From Flavobacterium sp. (GTDB lineage Bacteria; Bacteroidota; Bacteroidia; Flavobacteriales; Flavobacteriaceae): a stretch of DNA of 64,000 bases. Every line of letters begins with the position of its first letter. The first letter of the stretch is position 1. This document shows positions 10,661 through 18,233 of this stretch, in pieces. The stretch spans positions 47,224-111,223 of the forward strand of contig JAIPAM010000007.1 in assembly GCA_021740105.1 (NCBI GenBank). The letters run 5' to 3'. The position numbers and the translations under genes are program-made. The notes under the pieces are model-generated. The model saw nothing but the letters and a program-made list of their open reading frames with translations, did not search any database and had not been told where the DNA came from.

Positions 10661-10690
10661 CAAATGTATATTAATTTGTTTTTTAAACAA
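10661..10690 (-). promoter_or_regulatory. Consensus promoter of the tRNA-tuf operon
   Basis: On the minus strand TTG (10690-10688), a 19-base spacer and TACATTTG (10668-10661) match the Bacteroidetes housekeeping promoter TTG-N19-TAnnTTTG exactly. Transcription should start near 10654, about 30 bases before the first tRNA. The predicted start falls within the upstream terminator hairpin. Confidence 0.85.
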
Positions 10691-10714
10691 AATATTTTTG
10701 CGAATATTTTTTAT

Positions 10715-11017
10715 TTATATCTGATGTTTTACTTTTTCTTTTCTTTTAATTAATATTCGCTCGAACGATTCTGCGGATTGATCGACTGCTTCTTCGAACG
10801 ATTTACATTGTTTTTTTACCATAAATTCGTCTCCCGGCACATTAATTTTCATCTCAACTATCTTATTTTCCTTCTCACTTGTCTTTTCAACCTTCAAAAA
10901 AACGTCTGAAGAGACGACTTTACCATAATATTTTTCCAATTTATCTACCCTTTCTTGAATAAAACCGACTAACTTTCCGTCAACATTAAAGTTAACTGCA
11001 TGAACATTTACCTTCAT
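10715..11017 (-). CDS. hpf: Ribosome hibernation promoting factor (HPF/RaiA family)
   Basis: Encodes a short-form ribosome-associated factor that binds the 30S decoding region in stationary phase and inactivates ribosomes. The 100 residues show the family pattern: VNVHAVNFNVDGKLVGFIQERVDKLEKYYGK split over strand-helix, then DVFLKVEK and a second helix with KSFEEAVDQSAESFERILIK. There is no C-terminal dimerisation domain, so it is the short type. It lies 29 bases downstream of xerC and shares its terminator. Confidence 0.9.
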   Translation of the reverse strand: MKVNVHAVNFNVDGKLVGFIQERVDKLEKYYGKVVSSDVFLKVEKTSEKENKIVEMKINVPGDEFMVKKQCKSFEEAVDQSAESFERILIKRKEKVKHQI

Positions 11018-11046
11018 AATTAAACTATTTATTGGTTAAACACTAT

Positions 11047-11943
11047 TTACTTTTTATTCCGAGGATGTGAATCACCGTAGACCTTCTTCAACTCAAACAA
11101 ACTGCTTTGAGTATATATTTGTGTCGACGCCAAACTAGAATGTCCTAATAATTCCTTTACAGAATTTAAATCGGCACCATTGTTTAAAAGATGGGTTGCA
11201 AAAGTATGTCGTAATATATGTGGACTCTTTTTTACCTTCTCGGAAACAGCACTAAAGTAATTATTTATTAACCGATAAACTAAAGAATCATTCATTTTAA
11301 CACCTTTTAACGTTAAAAAGAAAATGTCATTATCGGTAATTCTTTCTAAATAAGCGCGTTCGGTTAAATATAATTTTATCTGACTTGCAATAGTTGGCAA
11401 TAAAGGTAGAATTCTTTCTTTATTTCTTTTTCCTAAAACTTTTAAAGTGGCATTAGAAAGATCAATATTCAACATTTTTAAATGAATTAACTCTGTTCTT
11501 CGAATACCCGTAGAATAAAATAAGTCAATCATTAATTTATCCCTAATCCCTTCAAACCCCTCTGGATAGTTTATTGAGTTTAGTACTTCGTCCAGTTCTT
11601 TTTCTGAAAAAGGGATTTGAAGTGTTTTTGGAGTTTTTAAAGATTTGTGTTTTAATAAAGGGCTAATTGCTATTTGCTTCGTCTTTAATAGAAATTTATA
11701 ATAGGATTTTAATGAGGCGATTTTTCTATTTACTGAGGTGTTGGAAATTTGCGCATCAACTAAGGTTACAATCCAACTCCGAATCAAACTGTAATTTACA
11801 TTTAATAAATCGTCAGAATCAAATTCGGAATAGATATAGGTTTCAAAAGAAATCAAATCGTTGAGATACGCATTTACCGTATGGGGCGAATACTTTTTTT
11901 CTAATTGTAGGTAATCTCGAAATGCCGTTTTGCTATTTTCCAT
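11047..11943 (-). CDS. xerC: Tyrosine recombinase XerC-like
   Basis: Encodes a tyrosine recombinase of the Xer type, probably one of the pair resolving chromosome dimers at dif. The 298 residues have an N-terminal SAM-like core-binding domain (about 1-90) and a catalytic domain with the first arginine in STGIRRTE (near residue 149), HILRHTFATHLL carrying the H-x-x-R box, GHSSLASTQIYT with the second His and the nucleophile tyrosine close to the C-terminus. The cellular neighbours (rpsU, hpf, tuf) are housekeeping, so it is a resident Xer protein and not a phage integrase. Its ATG directly abuts the T-run of the rpsU terminator. Confidence 0.92.
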   Translation of the reverse strand: MENSKTAFRDYLQLEKKYSPHTVNAYLNDLISFETYIYSEFDSDDLLNVNYSLIRSWIVTLVDAQISNTSVNRKIASLKSYYKFLLKTKQIAISPLLKHKSLKTPKTLQIPFSEKELDEVLNSINYPEGFEGIRDKLMIDLFYSTGIRRTELIHLKMLNIDLSNATLKVLGKRNKERILPLLPTIASQIKLYLTERAYLERITDNDIFFLTLKGVKMNDSLVYRLINNYFSAVSEKVKKSPHILRHTFATHLLNNGADLNSVKELLGHSSLASTQIYTQSSLFELKKVYGDSHPRNKK

Positions 11944-11990
11944 AAAAAAACCGTTAGCATCAAAGTTAAAAACTTTTAATGACTAACGGT
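11944..11990 (-). terminator. Terminator of rpsU, touching the xerC start codon
   Basis: On the minus strand the stem ACCGTTAG / CTAACGGT surrounds a second small stem AAAGTT / AACTTT and is followed by seven T. The last T is immediately followed by the xerC ATG at 11943. It ends the rpsU transcript about 22 bases after its stop codon. Confidence 0.85.
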
Positions 11991-12011
11991 ACTATTTTGT
12001 AAAAAGTTATA

Positions 12012-12209
12012 TTATAAACTTTCCAAATTGTCTTTCATATTTTGAATGTAAGCCGCCTTTTGAATTTTCATTCTATTGGTAACAGATGGCTTAATAAAAG
12101 CAGTACGTGCACGCAACTGACGAACAGTTCCTGTTTTATCAAATTTTCTTTTATAGCGCTTTAATGCTCTATCGATATTTTCTCCGTCTTTAATTGGTAT
12201 AATTAACAT
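12012..12209 (-). CDS. rpsU: 30S ribosomal protein S21
   Basis: Encodes bS21, a small basic protein near the 3' end of 16S rRNA. The 65 residues begin MLIIPIKDGENIDRALKRYK, typical of Bacteroidetes bS21, and continue with the Arg/Lys-rich RKFDKTGTVRQLRAR. In Flavobacterium johnsoniae bS21 is known to help hide the anti-Shine-Dalgarno sequence in ribosomes. The gene has a very strong Shine-Dalgarno element (12218-12225) 8 bases before ATG, which fits published autoregulation of rpsU by ribosomes lacking bS21. It has its own terminator. Confidence 0.96.
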   Translation of the reverse strand: MLIIPIKDGENIDRALKRYKRKFDKTGTVRQLRARTAFIKPSVTNRMKIQKAAYIQNMKDNLESL

Positions 12210-12217
12210 AATATAGA

Positions 12218-12225
12218 CACCTCCT
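12218..12225 (-). promoter_or_regulatory. Near-perfect Shine-Dalgarno sequence of rpsU
   Basis: On the minus strand AGGAGGTG, embedded in GAGAGGAGGTG, is fully complementary to the 16S rRNA 3' end (CACCTCCT) and is spaced 8 bases from the ATG. Bacteroidetes genes normally lack such sites; I see no comparable one elsewhere in this window. Confidence 0.9.
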
Positions 12226-12238
12226 CTCGTTAAGAGTG

Positions 12239-12246
12239 CAAATGTA
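12239..12246 (-). promoter_or_regulatory. TAnnTTTG element upstream of rpsU
   Basis: On the minus strand TACATTTG matches the Bacteroidetes -7 box and would start the rpsU transcript near 12232, just upstream of the Shine-Dalgarno element, giving a leader of about 20 bases. I see no TTG at the ideal upstream distance, so the promoter is only half supported. Confidence 0.55.
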
Positions 12247-12282
12247 ATTATTAATTATTAATTGTGGGTTATAAATTTTAAA

Positions 12283-13452
12283 TTATTTTACCGCCGGCTT
12301 GTAATCCTGTTTGTCAATAATCATTTTGGATAAAATTTCTTTAAGAATTTCTGAAGTACCTCCACCAATTGGTCCCAAACGGCTGTCTCTAAATAATCGC
12401 GCCAAAGGATATTCTTCCATATAACCATACCCCCCTAACATTTGAAGACAACTGTATATGGTTTCGTCTGCTACTTTGGTCGATTTTAATTTAGCCATAG
12501 TAGCCTCTTTAACTACATATTCGCCTTTGTCTAATCGAGCTGCAGCTGCATAATTAAATATTTTACAATGCTCCACCTCGGTTGCATGTTCTACAATAGT
12601 ATGTCGTAACGCCTGAAATTTATTAATTTTTGTTCCAAATGCTTCTCGTTGTGACATATAATCTATTGTATAATCGATCGCATATTCCGCTCTTGCATGT
12701 GCATTAATAGCCATAATTAATCGCTCGGAAGCAAAATGTTGCATGATATATGGAAAGCCTTTTCCTTCTTCACCCATCAAATTTTCTACTGGTATCTCCA
12801 CATTATCAAATGCAATTTCTGCAGTATCGGATGCTCTCCAGCCCAGCTTATCTAACTTCGTAGCCGAAATTCCTTTTAAATTAGTATCCATCAAGAAAAT
12901 GCTAATTCCTTTATTTCCAAGTTCCGGACTTGTTTTGGCAGCTACTACATAATAATCTGCATATACCCCATTTGTAATAAAGGTTTTAGATCCATTAATC
13001 ACATATTTATCACCCACTTTCACCGCTGTTGTTCTCATTCCTGCAACATCACTTCCCCCAAAAGGTTCTGTGATACACAAAGCACCTATCTTATCACCCA
13101 AAATACTTGGCACTAAATAATCTTGTTTAATTCTTTCATCCCCTTCAGCATTTAAATGCGTCATTGCCAAATAAGTATGTGCCCAAATAGCTGCAGCAAA
13201 ACCAGAGGATTTAATTTTTTGAAGTTCCTCAAGAAACACTACAGTATAAAATAAATCTAAATTCATCCCTCCATACGATTCTGGATAAGCAATTCCAAAA
13301 AAACCCATTTCGCCGAACTTTTTCCAAATAAAGCGTTCAATAGTACCTGTTTTTTCCCATTTTTCTATATGGGGTACTACTTCTTTTTGTAAAAAGTCTT
13401 TTAAACTTTTTCTAAATAGTTCATGCTCTTCTGTAAAATAAATCGAATTCAT
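12283..13452 (-). CDS. Acyl-CoA dehydrogenase
   Basis: Encodes an FAD-dependent acyl-CoA dehydrogenase of 389 residues, normal for the family. Seen are CITEPFGGSDVAGMRTTA (FAD and substrate contacts, about 126-143), GSKTFITNG, the helix with HARAEYAIDY, and the C-terminal LGGYGYMEEYPLARLFRD plus GPIGGGTSEI. The GGGTSEI form lacks the usual C-terminal catalytic Glu of short-chain enzymes; Glu256 in HARAEYA sits where the long-chain and isovaleryl-CoA enzymes keep theirs, so a long-chain or branched substrate is inferred. It stands alone between rpsU and a helix-hairpin-helix gene. Confidence 0.92.
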   Translation of the reverse strand: MNSIYFTEEHELFRKSLKDFLQKEVVPHIEKWEKTGTIERFIWKKFGEMGFFGIAYPESYGGMNLDLFYTVVFLEELQKIKSSGFAAAIWAHTYLAMTHLNAEGDERIKQDYLVPSILGDKIGALCITEPFGGSDVAGMRTTAVKVGDKYVINGSKTFITNGVYADYYVVAAKTSPELGNKGISIFLMDTNLKGISATKLDKLGWRASDTAEIAFDNVEIPVENLMGEEGKGFPYIMQHFASERLIMAINAHARAEYAIDYTIDYMSQREAFGTKINKFQALRHTIVEHATEVEHCKIFNYAAAARLDKGEYVVKEATMAKLKSTKVADETIYSCLQMLGGYGYMEEYPLARLFRDSRLGPIGGGTSEILKEILSKMIIDKQDYKPAVK

Positions 13453-13475
13453 AGGGACTTTTTTATTGTATCTTT

Positions 13476-14336
13476 TTAGAATTCCAAATATAAACTAATA
13501 ATATCTAATTTTTCACTTGGAAAATCGTTAATTTTTGTTAAATCCTCAGAATTTTTAAAATCGCCATTCATACTTCTATAAGTTACAATTGATTTTGCCA
13601 AAGCATATTTAAAATATGGGAATAACATAAGCTCTTTTATTGAGGCATTATTAATGTCTATTTTCTTAATTCTGGGTAAAGCAGTAACTATAAAATATTT
13701 ATTTAAATTCTCAATAACTTCAGGGGAAAGTCCCCAAATATCATCCATTTGCTTCAAGCTCACAAATCCGCCTAGTATTCCTTTTTGCTTCAAAATTCGA
13801 TCGGATAATGCCGGTCCAATCCCATATACTTTTATTAAATCTTCTTTTGTAGCAATATTAATATCTTTCAAGACTATCTTTTCTGTTTTCTTTTCAAATG
13901 GCTTGTAATTGTTTGCTTTTCGTTTATTAACCCAATCAGGAAATTTAAAATAGGGAGAAATAGCACTCAATAAAGAATCAGAAACTTGGGTTACTTTTTG
14001 AAATTCTAAGGCAGAATTTACATATTGATTGGTTTTTCTGAAATTTAAAAGTCGATCAATTTCAGCAACTGACATTCCTAATTTACTCCCTTTATAATCG
14101 GTAATAAAATTCGGATTGAACGGATAAATTTTAGGAACATAATTTTGCTTTTCTACTTTTAAGGAATCCACTTTAGATTGTAAAGAAATCCATTTTTGTT
14201 TCTCGGAATCCTTACTATTTTCGATAGTTGGACCCAAATAGAAAAAGGCAAATTGACAAATCACACATAGCAAGACCAAAAGAAAAATCCCACTTCTTTG
14301 TGATTTTGAATACTGGAAGTAGGATTTTAATTTCAT
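13476..14336 (-). CDS. Membrane-anchored helix-hairpin-helix (ComEA-like) protein
   Basis: A 286-residue protein with one N-terminal transmembrane helix (about 15-35, SGIFLLVLLCVICQFAFFYL) and C-terminal helix-hairpin-helix DNA-binding repeats: NIATKEDLIKVYGIGPALSDRI (split here; about 155-176) and DINNASIKELMLFPYFKYAL (about 225-244). HhH repeats of this form occur in ComEA, the DNA receptor for uptake, but this layout is longer than ComEA and widespread in Bacteroidetes. A role in DNA binding at the membrane is inferred; natural competence is not shown. The preceding PspC gene ends 10 bases upstream. Confidence 0.8.
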   Translation of the reverse strand: MKLKSYFQYSKSQRSGIFLLVLLCVICQFAFFYLGPTIENSKDSEKQKWISLQSKVDSLKVEKQNYVPKIYPFNPNFITDYKGSKLGMSVAEIDRLLNFRKTNQYVNSALEFQKVTQVSDSLLSAISPYFKFPDWVNKRKANNYKPFEKKTEKIVLKDINIATKEDLIKVYGIGPALSDRILKQKGILGGFVSLKQMDDIWGLSPEVIENLNKYFIVTALPRIKKIDINNASIKELMLFPYFKYALAKSIVTYRSMNGDFKNSEDLTKINDFPSEKLDIISLYLEF

Positions 14337-14346
14337 AATACAAGTT

Positions 14347-14574
14347 TTATAAGTCGAAAACAGAACTCCGTTTTGCTCGAATGAGATCTTTTAGTCGCCA
14401 CCAAAAGGCCAATGTTAAATATACCCCAAACCAAAGTCCTGCGGTTACAAATGAGATGTAAATAAAAAACAACCTTACACTGTTGGCTCGCATTCCCAAA
14501 GCATCTGCAAGTCGCGAAGAAACATGAAAACCGTGTCTCTCAAAAAAATATTTAAGCCGAAGTATTAATTTCAT
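14347..14574 (-). CDS. PspC-domain small membrane protein
   Basis: A 75-residue protein with the PspC-type pattern: a short N-terminal segment (RLADALGMRANSVRLFFI) followed by a long hydrophobic stretch (about 35-62) and a basic tail. PspC proteins are envelope-stress sensors or membrane regulators in other bacteria, where the first helix usually follows a folded N-terminal motif as here. It lies 10 bases upstream of the helix-hairpin-helix gene and is probably co-transcribed with it and the DUF2851 gene. Confidence 0.8.
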   Translation of the reverse strand: MKLILRLKYFFERHGFHVSSRLADALGMRANSVRLFFIYISFVTAGLWFGVYLTLAFWWRLKDLIRAKRSSVFDL

Positions 14575-14608
14575 TGTTCTAAATTTAAAACGATTACAAA
14601 TTTAGCAT

Positions 14609-15883
14609 TTATACTTCAGATTTCAATAATTCCATTCCAATTGCACATTCCAAGCACCGGCTTTTATTACAATATTCATTTTTCAATTGCAATAATGCTT
14701 GGGTTTCAAAGGCATTTTTCGCTTTTAAACCAAAGGAAGTAAACTTGTCTATAATTGCATTTGATTCCGGCTGGACTTGGTTTAACAACGTTATTAATTT
14801 TTCCGATATTTCTTTGCCTTGGCTTTTAGCGTAGGCAAATTGTATTGGAATGATCGTATTTATTATCAGTAAATCCACGAATGATTTCGACAATGCTTTC
14901 TTTTTTTTCGGACTAATTTTATCAAATTGATAATGGGTATCCCAATATTCGGATACCGACTTGTCGAAAATTTTATAAATAGCAGCTACACTATCGGCTT
15001 TAATGATTTTTGAAAATAGCTGCTGCTGACAATAATATACATTTGCCAATTGTGAAACTCGAATTGTTGGAAAATTATCAGGTCGGTGTTTGAAAAATTG
15101 CAACGGTGTAAAGGAATTGGATTGGAGTTGGTATTTCTGAACCAAATAGTCAAAATTCGTTTTTAGCTTTTTATAATAGTGATCTTCTTTTTTTATTTCT
15201 AATAATCCCGCGATACCAAAAAGCAAACTTTCCAAATTGAATAGATCGTTTCCTTCTTTACGAATGATTGAAAAGGGAATTGAATTGGCCATATCATATA
15301 AGGAATCGCCATTGGTGTTTAAACCAAAATTTTTGGCTAACTGGCAAAACAAAATTGCATCCCAGTCTTGTAGGGTGCTTTCAGCTAAATCAAGAATAGG
15401 ATTGGATTTTCGCTCTAAACGTTCAAAAAACAACCGCTCTTGCCAACTCAACATTATAAATGAATCGACGAACTCAATTTGCTTCTCACAATAAATCCAT
15501 GATTTTGGAGAAACTAACGAATGGTAATTTTGGAGTGTTTCTTTGGAAACAAGTTCTTTAAGAATCAATACCGGGATTTCAGTGTTGTTTTTTCGATAGA
15601 TTTCAACGTCATGTTCCCAAACCACATGCAAAATTACACTATCATAATTGGAATCTTTTTCGTGATGGTGCGCATACCAATCGGAAGATTTGAGGTGAAT
15701 TTCAACATTCCCAGCCCATTTTTGATTTTCAATTGTAATTTGAGAATTAAAAAAATCGGGGCCCGCAAGTTGTAGGTAGCTACCCGAATTCTCGATAGTC
15801 AATTTCTCCCCGTTGGAAGTTGTTAAATTCGAAGTATCGAATTTCTTGAATTTCCACAAATAGTGCAGGAAATCTTCTTTCAT
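14609..15883 (-). CDS. DUF2851 family protein
   Basis: A 424-residue cytoplasmic protein that I recognise as DUF2851, a family almost restricted to Bacteroidetes and of unknown function. Typical features: N-terminal MKEDFLHYLWKFKKFD, the segment QITIENQKWAGNVEIHLKSSDWYAHHHEKD (about 45-75, spread over strands) and VILHVVWEHD, and a C-terminal cluster of four cysteines (CNKSRCLECAIG) that could bind a metal. The first part resembles PD-(D/E)XK-like folds in layout, but I cannot prove nuclease activity. It has no signal peptide. Confidence 0.8.
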   Translation of the reverse strand: MKEDFLHYLWKFKKFDTSNLTTSNGEKLTIENSGSYLQLAGPDFFNSQITIENQKWAGNVEIHLKSSDWYAHHHEKDSNYDSVILHVVWEHDVEIYRKNNTEIPVLILKELVSKETLQNYHSLVSPKSWIYCEKQIEFVDSFIMLSWQERLFFERLERKSNPILDLAESTLQDWDAILFCQLAKNFGLNTNGDSLYDMANSIPFSIIRKEGNDLFNLESLLFGIAGLLEIKKEDHYYKKLKTNFDYLVQKYQLQSNSFTPLQFFKHRPDNFPTIRVSQLANVYYCQQQLFSKIIKADSVAAIYKIFDKSVSEYWDTHYQFDKISPKKKKALSKSFVDLLIINTIIPIQFAYAKSQGKEISEKLITLLNQVQPESNAIIDKFTSFGLKAKNAFETQALLQLKNEYCNKSRCLECAIGMELLKSEV

Positions 15884-15973
15884 TTTAAATGGCGTTTAAT
15901 AAAGGTAATTACATTGTCGAATGTAGTCAAAAAAGCCACACCGAAAACATTACCCCGAAAAAAGAAGTGTTAA

Positions 15974-16456
15974 TTATCTGAGGAGATACAATTTGGCGCA
16001 AGCCCGAGCATCCGATAACGCTTCGTGATGGTTCAATTGAATATTCATAACACGACAGCAATCGCTGAGTTTAGCTGGTTTAAATCCTTTGGCTTTGTAT
16101 ATTTTTACGGTGCATTCCCAACGAGAACCAATATTTAAACTATCGTAATCCAACCCATGAAACGCCATAGTCTTCGCTAATACATTTCGATCGAAACTTT
16201 CATTGTGCGCCACCACTACCCTATTTTGTAATCGTTTTTGAATTTCTGGAAAAACTTGAGGGAACGTCTTTGCATTTACCGTGTCCTTTGGATAAATTCC
16301 GTGAACCTGAATCGTGAATGGAGAATAATAATTGTTATGCGGTTTAATTAATGTCACAAATTCATCGACAATCACTCCGTTTTCAACTGTAACAATTCCC
16401 ACAGAACAGGGATGATATCCAATTGCAGTTTCAAAATCAATAGCGGTGAAAGTCAT
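15974..16456 (-). CDS. DnaQ-like 3'-5' exonuclease (DEDDh)
   Basis: Encodes a 160-residue exonuclease domain of the DNA polymerase III epsilon type. The DEDDh residues are visible: Asp and Glu in AIDFETA, Asp in HNESFDRNVL, and His plus Asp in HEALSDARACAKL. The frame can be opened 18 bases further to a TTG, but the ATG at 16456 (MTFTAIDFETA) puts the first strand in the usual place and is preferred. It is a stand-alone exonuclease rather than a polymerase subunit fusion. It is divergent from the PNGase F gene, 76 bases away. Confidence 0.88.
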   Translation of the reverse strand: MTFTAIDFETAIGYHPCSVGIVTVENGVIVDEFVTLIKPHNNYYSPFTIQVHGIYPKDTVNAKTFPQVFPEIQKRLQNRVVVAHNESFDRNVLAKTMAFHGLDYDSLNIGSRWECTVKIYKAKGFKPAKLSDCCRVMNIQLNHHEALSDARACAKLYLLR

Positions 16457-16509
16457 TTTTATTTTTTGCGGCAATTTACAAATGTTCTCGCTAGAAAAAC
16501 AATTTCTAT

Positions 16510-16517
16510 TATATTTG
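16510..16517 (+). promoter_or_regulatory. TAnnTTTG element of the PNGase F gene
   Basis: TATATTTG matches the Bacteroidetes -7 box. It ends 15 bases before the ATG at 16533 and so excludes any translation start further upstream for that gene. No TTG at the best distance is present. Confidence 0.55.
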
Positions 16518-16532
16518 TTAAAAAGTTATTCT

Positions 16533-18206
16533 ATGAAAAAGCAGCTCCTTCTCCTTATAATTGCATTTCACTCGGTTGTGTTGTTTTCGCAAAAGTCAAA
16601 CAGCGGAATCAAAGTTACCTTTGAGAGAAAATCCAATGGTTCGTTAATTGAAAACCAAGATCCACTCGTATTTTATGCCAATGAAAATAACGGCTGGCTT
16701 ACTACCGAAAAAAGGATTTCAACCCAACTCCCGACGCCTTTTGAGGAGAATTTCATTGATTATAAAAACAACCATTGGTATCAAAAAGCAACTTTAAAAC
16801 CTTCAAAAGAGATCGTAACTTTAGATAGTTTATCCATTGGCAAACAAAAATTTGAGTTGCTACCCGATACTAAAACCATTTTAGGATACGAATGTCATAA
16901 AGCCAAAATAATCGTAAACTCCAATACGATTGAAGTTTGGTACACCAATGAACTCGGATTCAAAGGAGCTCCTTCTATTTTAGGTCAGAATTTGGGTTTT
17001 GTTTTGGAATTGAACCGAAACGGAAACTACCAGGTTTTGGCCACCAAAATCGAAAAAACAAAAAAATTCCCTTTACAAATGAATCTCCCAAAGCCAAATC
17101 AACCCAAAGTTGATCTTTTGACTTACAGAGATTTATTATGGAAAAGTCGCTTTGTGACTTTACCCGTATTTAAAAATGAATTGATTAATTTTTCAGAGGA
17201 ATCCAAATCTAACGATAGCATTTACCGATTTGCAAATGGAACTATTATCGTTAAAAAAATTAGAATCCCTGAAATTAAAAATGGAAGTCAATTGTTTGTC
17301 GATGTAACCGAACAATCCAACGGCGATGCATATGATAGAACCGGATCGGTATTTATAATTCCAACGTCCAGCAAAATCTCTTTTTTAGACGGACTTAAAA
17401 ATGGAGTTGCTGCTCTTCCAATCTATGAAAATGGAAATGGCAAAAAATACCAAGGCGTGGTGAAAACCAATGATTACGAGCCTTTATTAGAATTAATGCG
17501 CTTTTTCACCCCGTTTGGAGTAAAAAAATACAACACCATCCAACTTAAAAATAAAGTATGGCAAGACAGCGTATATTACCGACAAGACATTTCAGAAATG
17601 AACGATTTATTGAGCAATCAAGAGATTTACATCGGAATGAATATTGGCAATTACGATAAAGGCGGACATAAAGTAAGTTTGAATTTGACACTACATCCAG
17701 AGGAAATTTCGAAGAAAACACTTCAAAATATTCCGTTGTTTAACACCAACAATATCATGGAAATGGCGGGACAAGAATACGGCTCGATGTTCAATGTTGA
17801 AAAAGGTTTAGAAGTTAAATTCACTCTTTCTAAACCAATGAAAAATGCTCGTTTACGCTATATTACCACCGGACATGGCGGTTGGGAAAATGGGGATGAA
17901 TTTGTGCCAAAGAAAAACAGCGTCTTTTTAGATGAAAAATTAGCTTTTGCTTTTGTACCGTGGCGACAAGATTGTGGCTCCTATCGATTAAGTAATCCAG
18001 CTTCGGGAAATTTTGAAAACGGATTGTCATCCTCAGATTATAGTCGTTCCAACTGGTGTCCTGGAACAGTAACCAATCCAATATTTATTGACTTAGGCGA
18101 TCTTTCTACAGGGGAACATACCCTTCGAATTCAAATTCCGTTAGGAGCCAATGAAGGAAGCAGTTTTAGTGCTTGGAATGTATCGGGAGTATTAATTGGG
18201 GAATAA
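16533..18206 (+). CDS. Secreted peptide-N-glycosidase F, two-domain (type II-like)
   Basis: Encodes a 557-residue exported enzyme that should remove N-linked glycans from asparagine. A signal peptide (MKKQLLLLIIAFHSVVLFSQ) precedes a GLPGLI-like N-terminal domain (about 30-190; GYECHKAKIIVNSNTIEVWY). The C-terminal half matches PNGase F: ITTGHGGWENGDEF, PWRQDCGSYRLSNPASGNFE and SSSDYSRSNWCPGTV include acidic residues and cysteines conserved in the family. The longer frame from 16446 is rejected because the promoter-like TATATTTG lies inside it. An added N-terminal domain is known in PNGase F-II of Elizabethkingia. Substrate is likely eukaryotic or algal glycoprotein (inference). Confidence 0.85.
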   Translation: MKKQLLLLIIAFHSVVLFSQKSNSGIKVTFERKSNGSLIENQDPLVFYANENNGWLTTEKRISTQLPTPFEENFIDYKNNHWYQKATLKPSKEIVTLDSLSIGKQKFELLPDTKTILGYECHKAKIIVNSNTIEVWYTNELGFKGAPSILGQNLGFVLELNRNGNYQVLATKIEKTKKFPLQMNLPKPNQPKVDLLTYRDLLWKSRFVTLPVFKNELINFSEESKSNDSIYRFANGTIIVKKIRIPEIKNGSQLFVDVTEQSNGDAYDRTGSVFIIPTSSKISFLDGLKNGVAALPIYENGNGKKYQGVVKTNDYEPLLELMRFFTPFGVKKYNTIQLKNKVWQDSVYYRQDISEMNDLLSNQEIYIGMNIGNYDKGGHKVSLNLTLHPEEISKKTLQNIPLFNTNNIMEMAGQEYGSMFNVEKGLEVKFTLSKPMKNARLRYITTGHGGWENGDEFVPKKNSVFLDEKLAFAFVPWRQDCGSYRLSNPASGNFENGLSSSDYSRSNWCPGTVTNPIFIDLGDLSTGEHTLRIQIPLGANEGSSFSAWNVSGVLIGE

Positions 18207-18228
18207 AAAGCCCGCTATTAAACGGGCT
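18205..18228 (-). terminator. Terminator of the cystathionine beta-synthase-like gene
   Basis: AGCCCG / CGGGCT stem (18209-18214 and 18223-18228) with an 8-base loop. On the minus strand it is followed by five T, so it mainly ends the leftward CBS-like gene; on the plus strand the following GTAGTTTATTTT is a weak T-run, so it may also serve the PNGase F gene. Confidence 0.75.
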
Positions 18229-18233
18229 GTAGT

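Noticed and set aside
11047..11943. XerC-like gene as a phage integrase
   Set aside because: It is within a conserved housekeeping order (rpsU, xerC, hpf, tRNA, tuf) and has Xer-type length and motifs; no phage genes are adjacent.
16446..16532. 29 extra residues at the PNGase F N-terminus
   Set aside because: They would start upstream of the promoter-like TATATTTG and mask the signal peptide.
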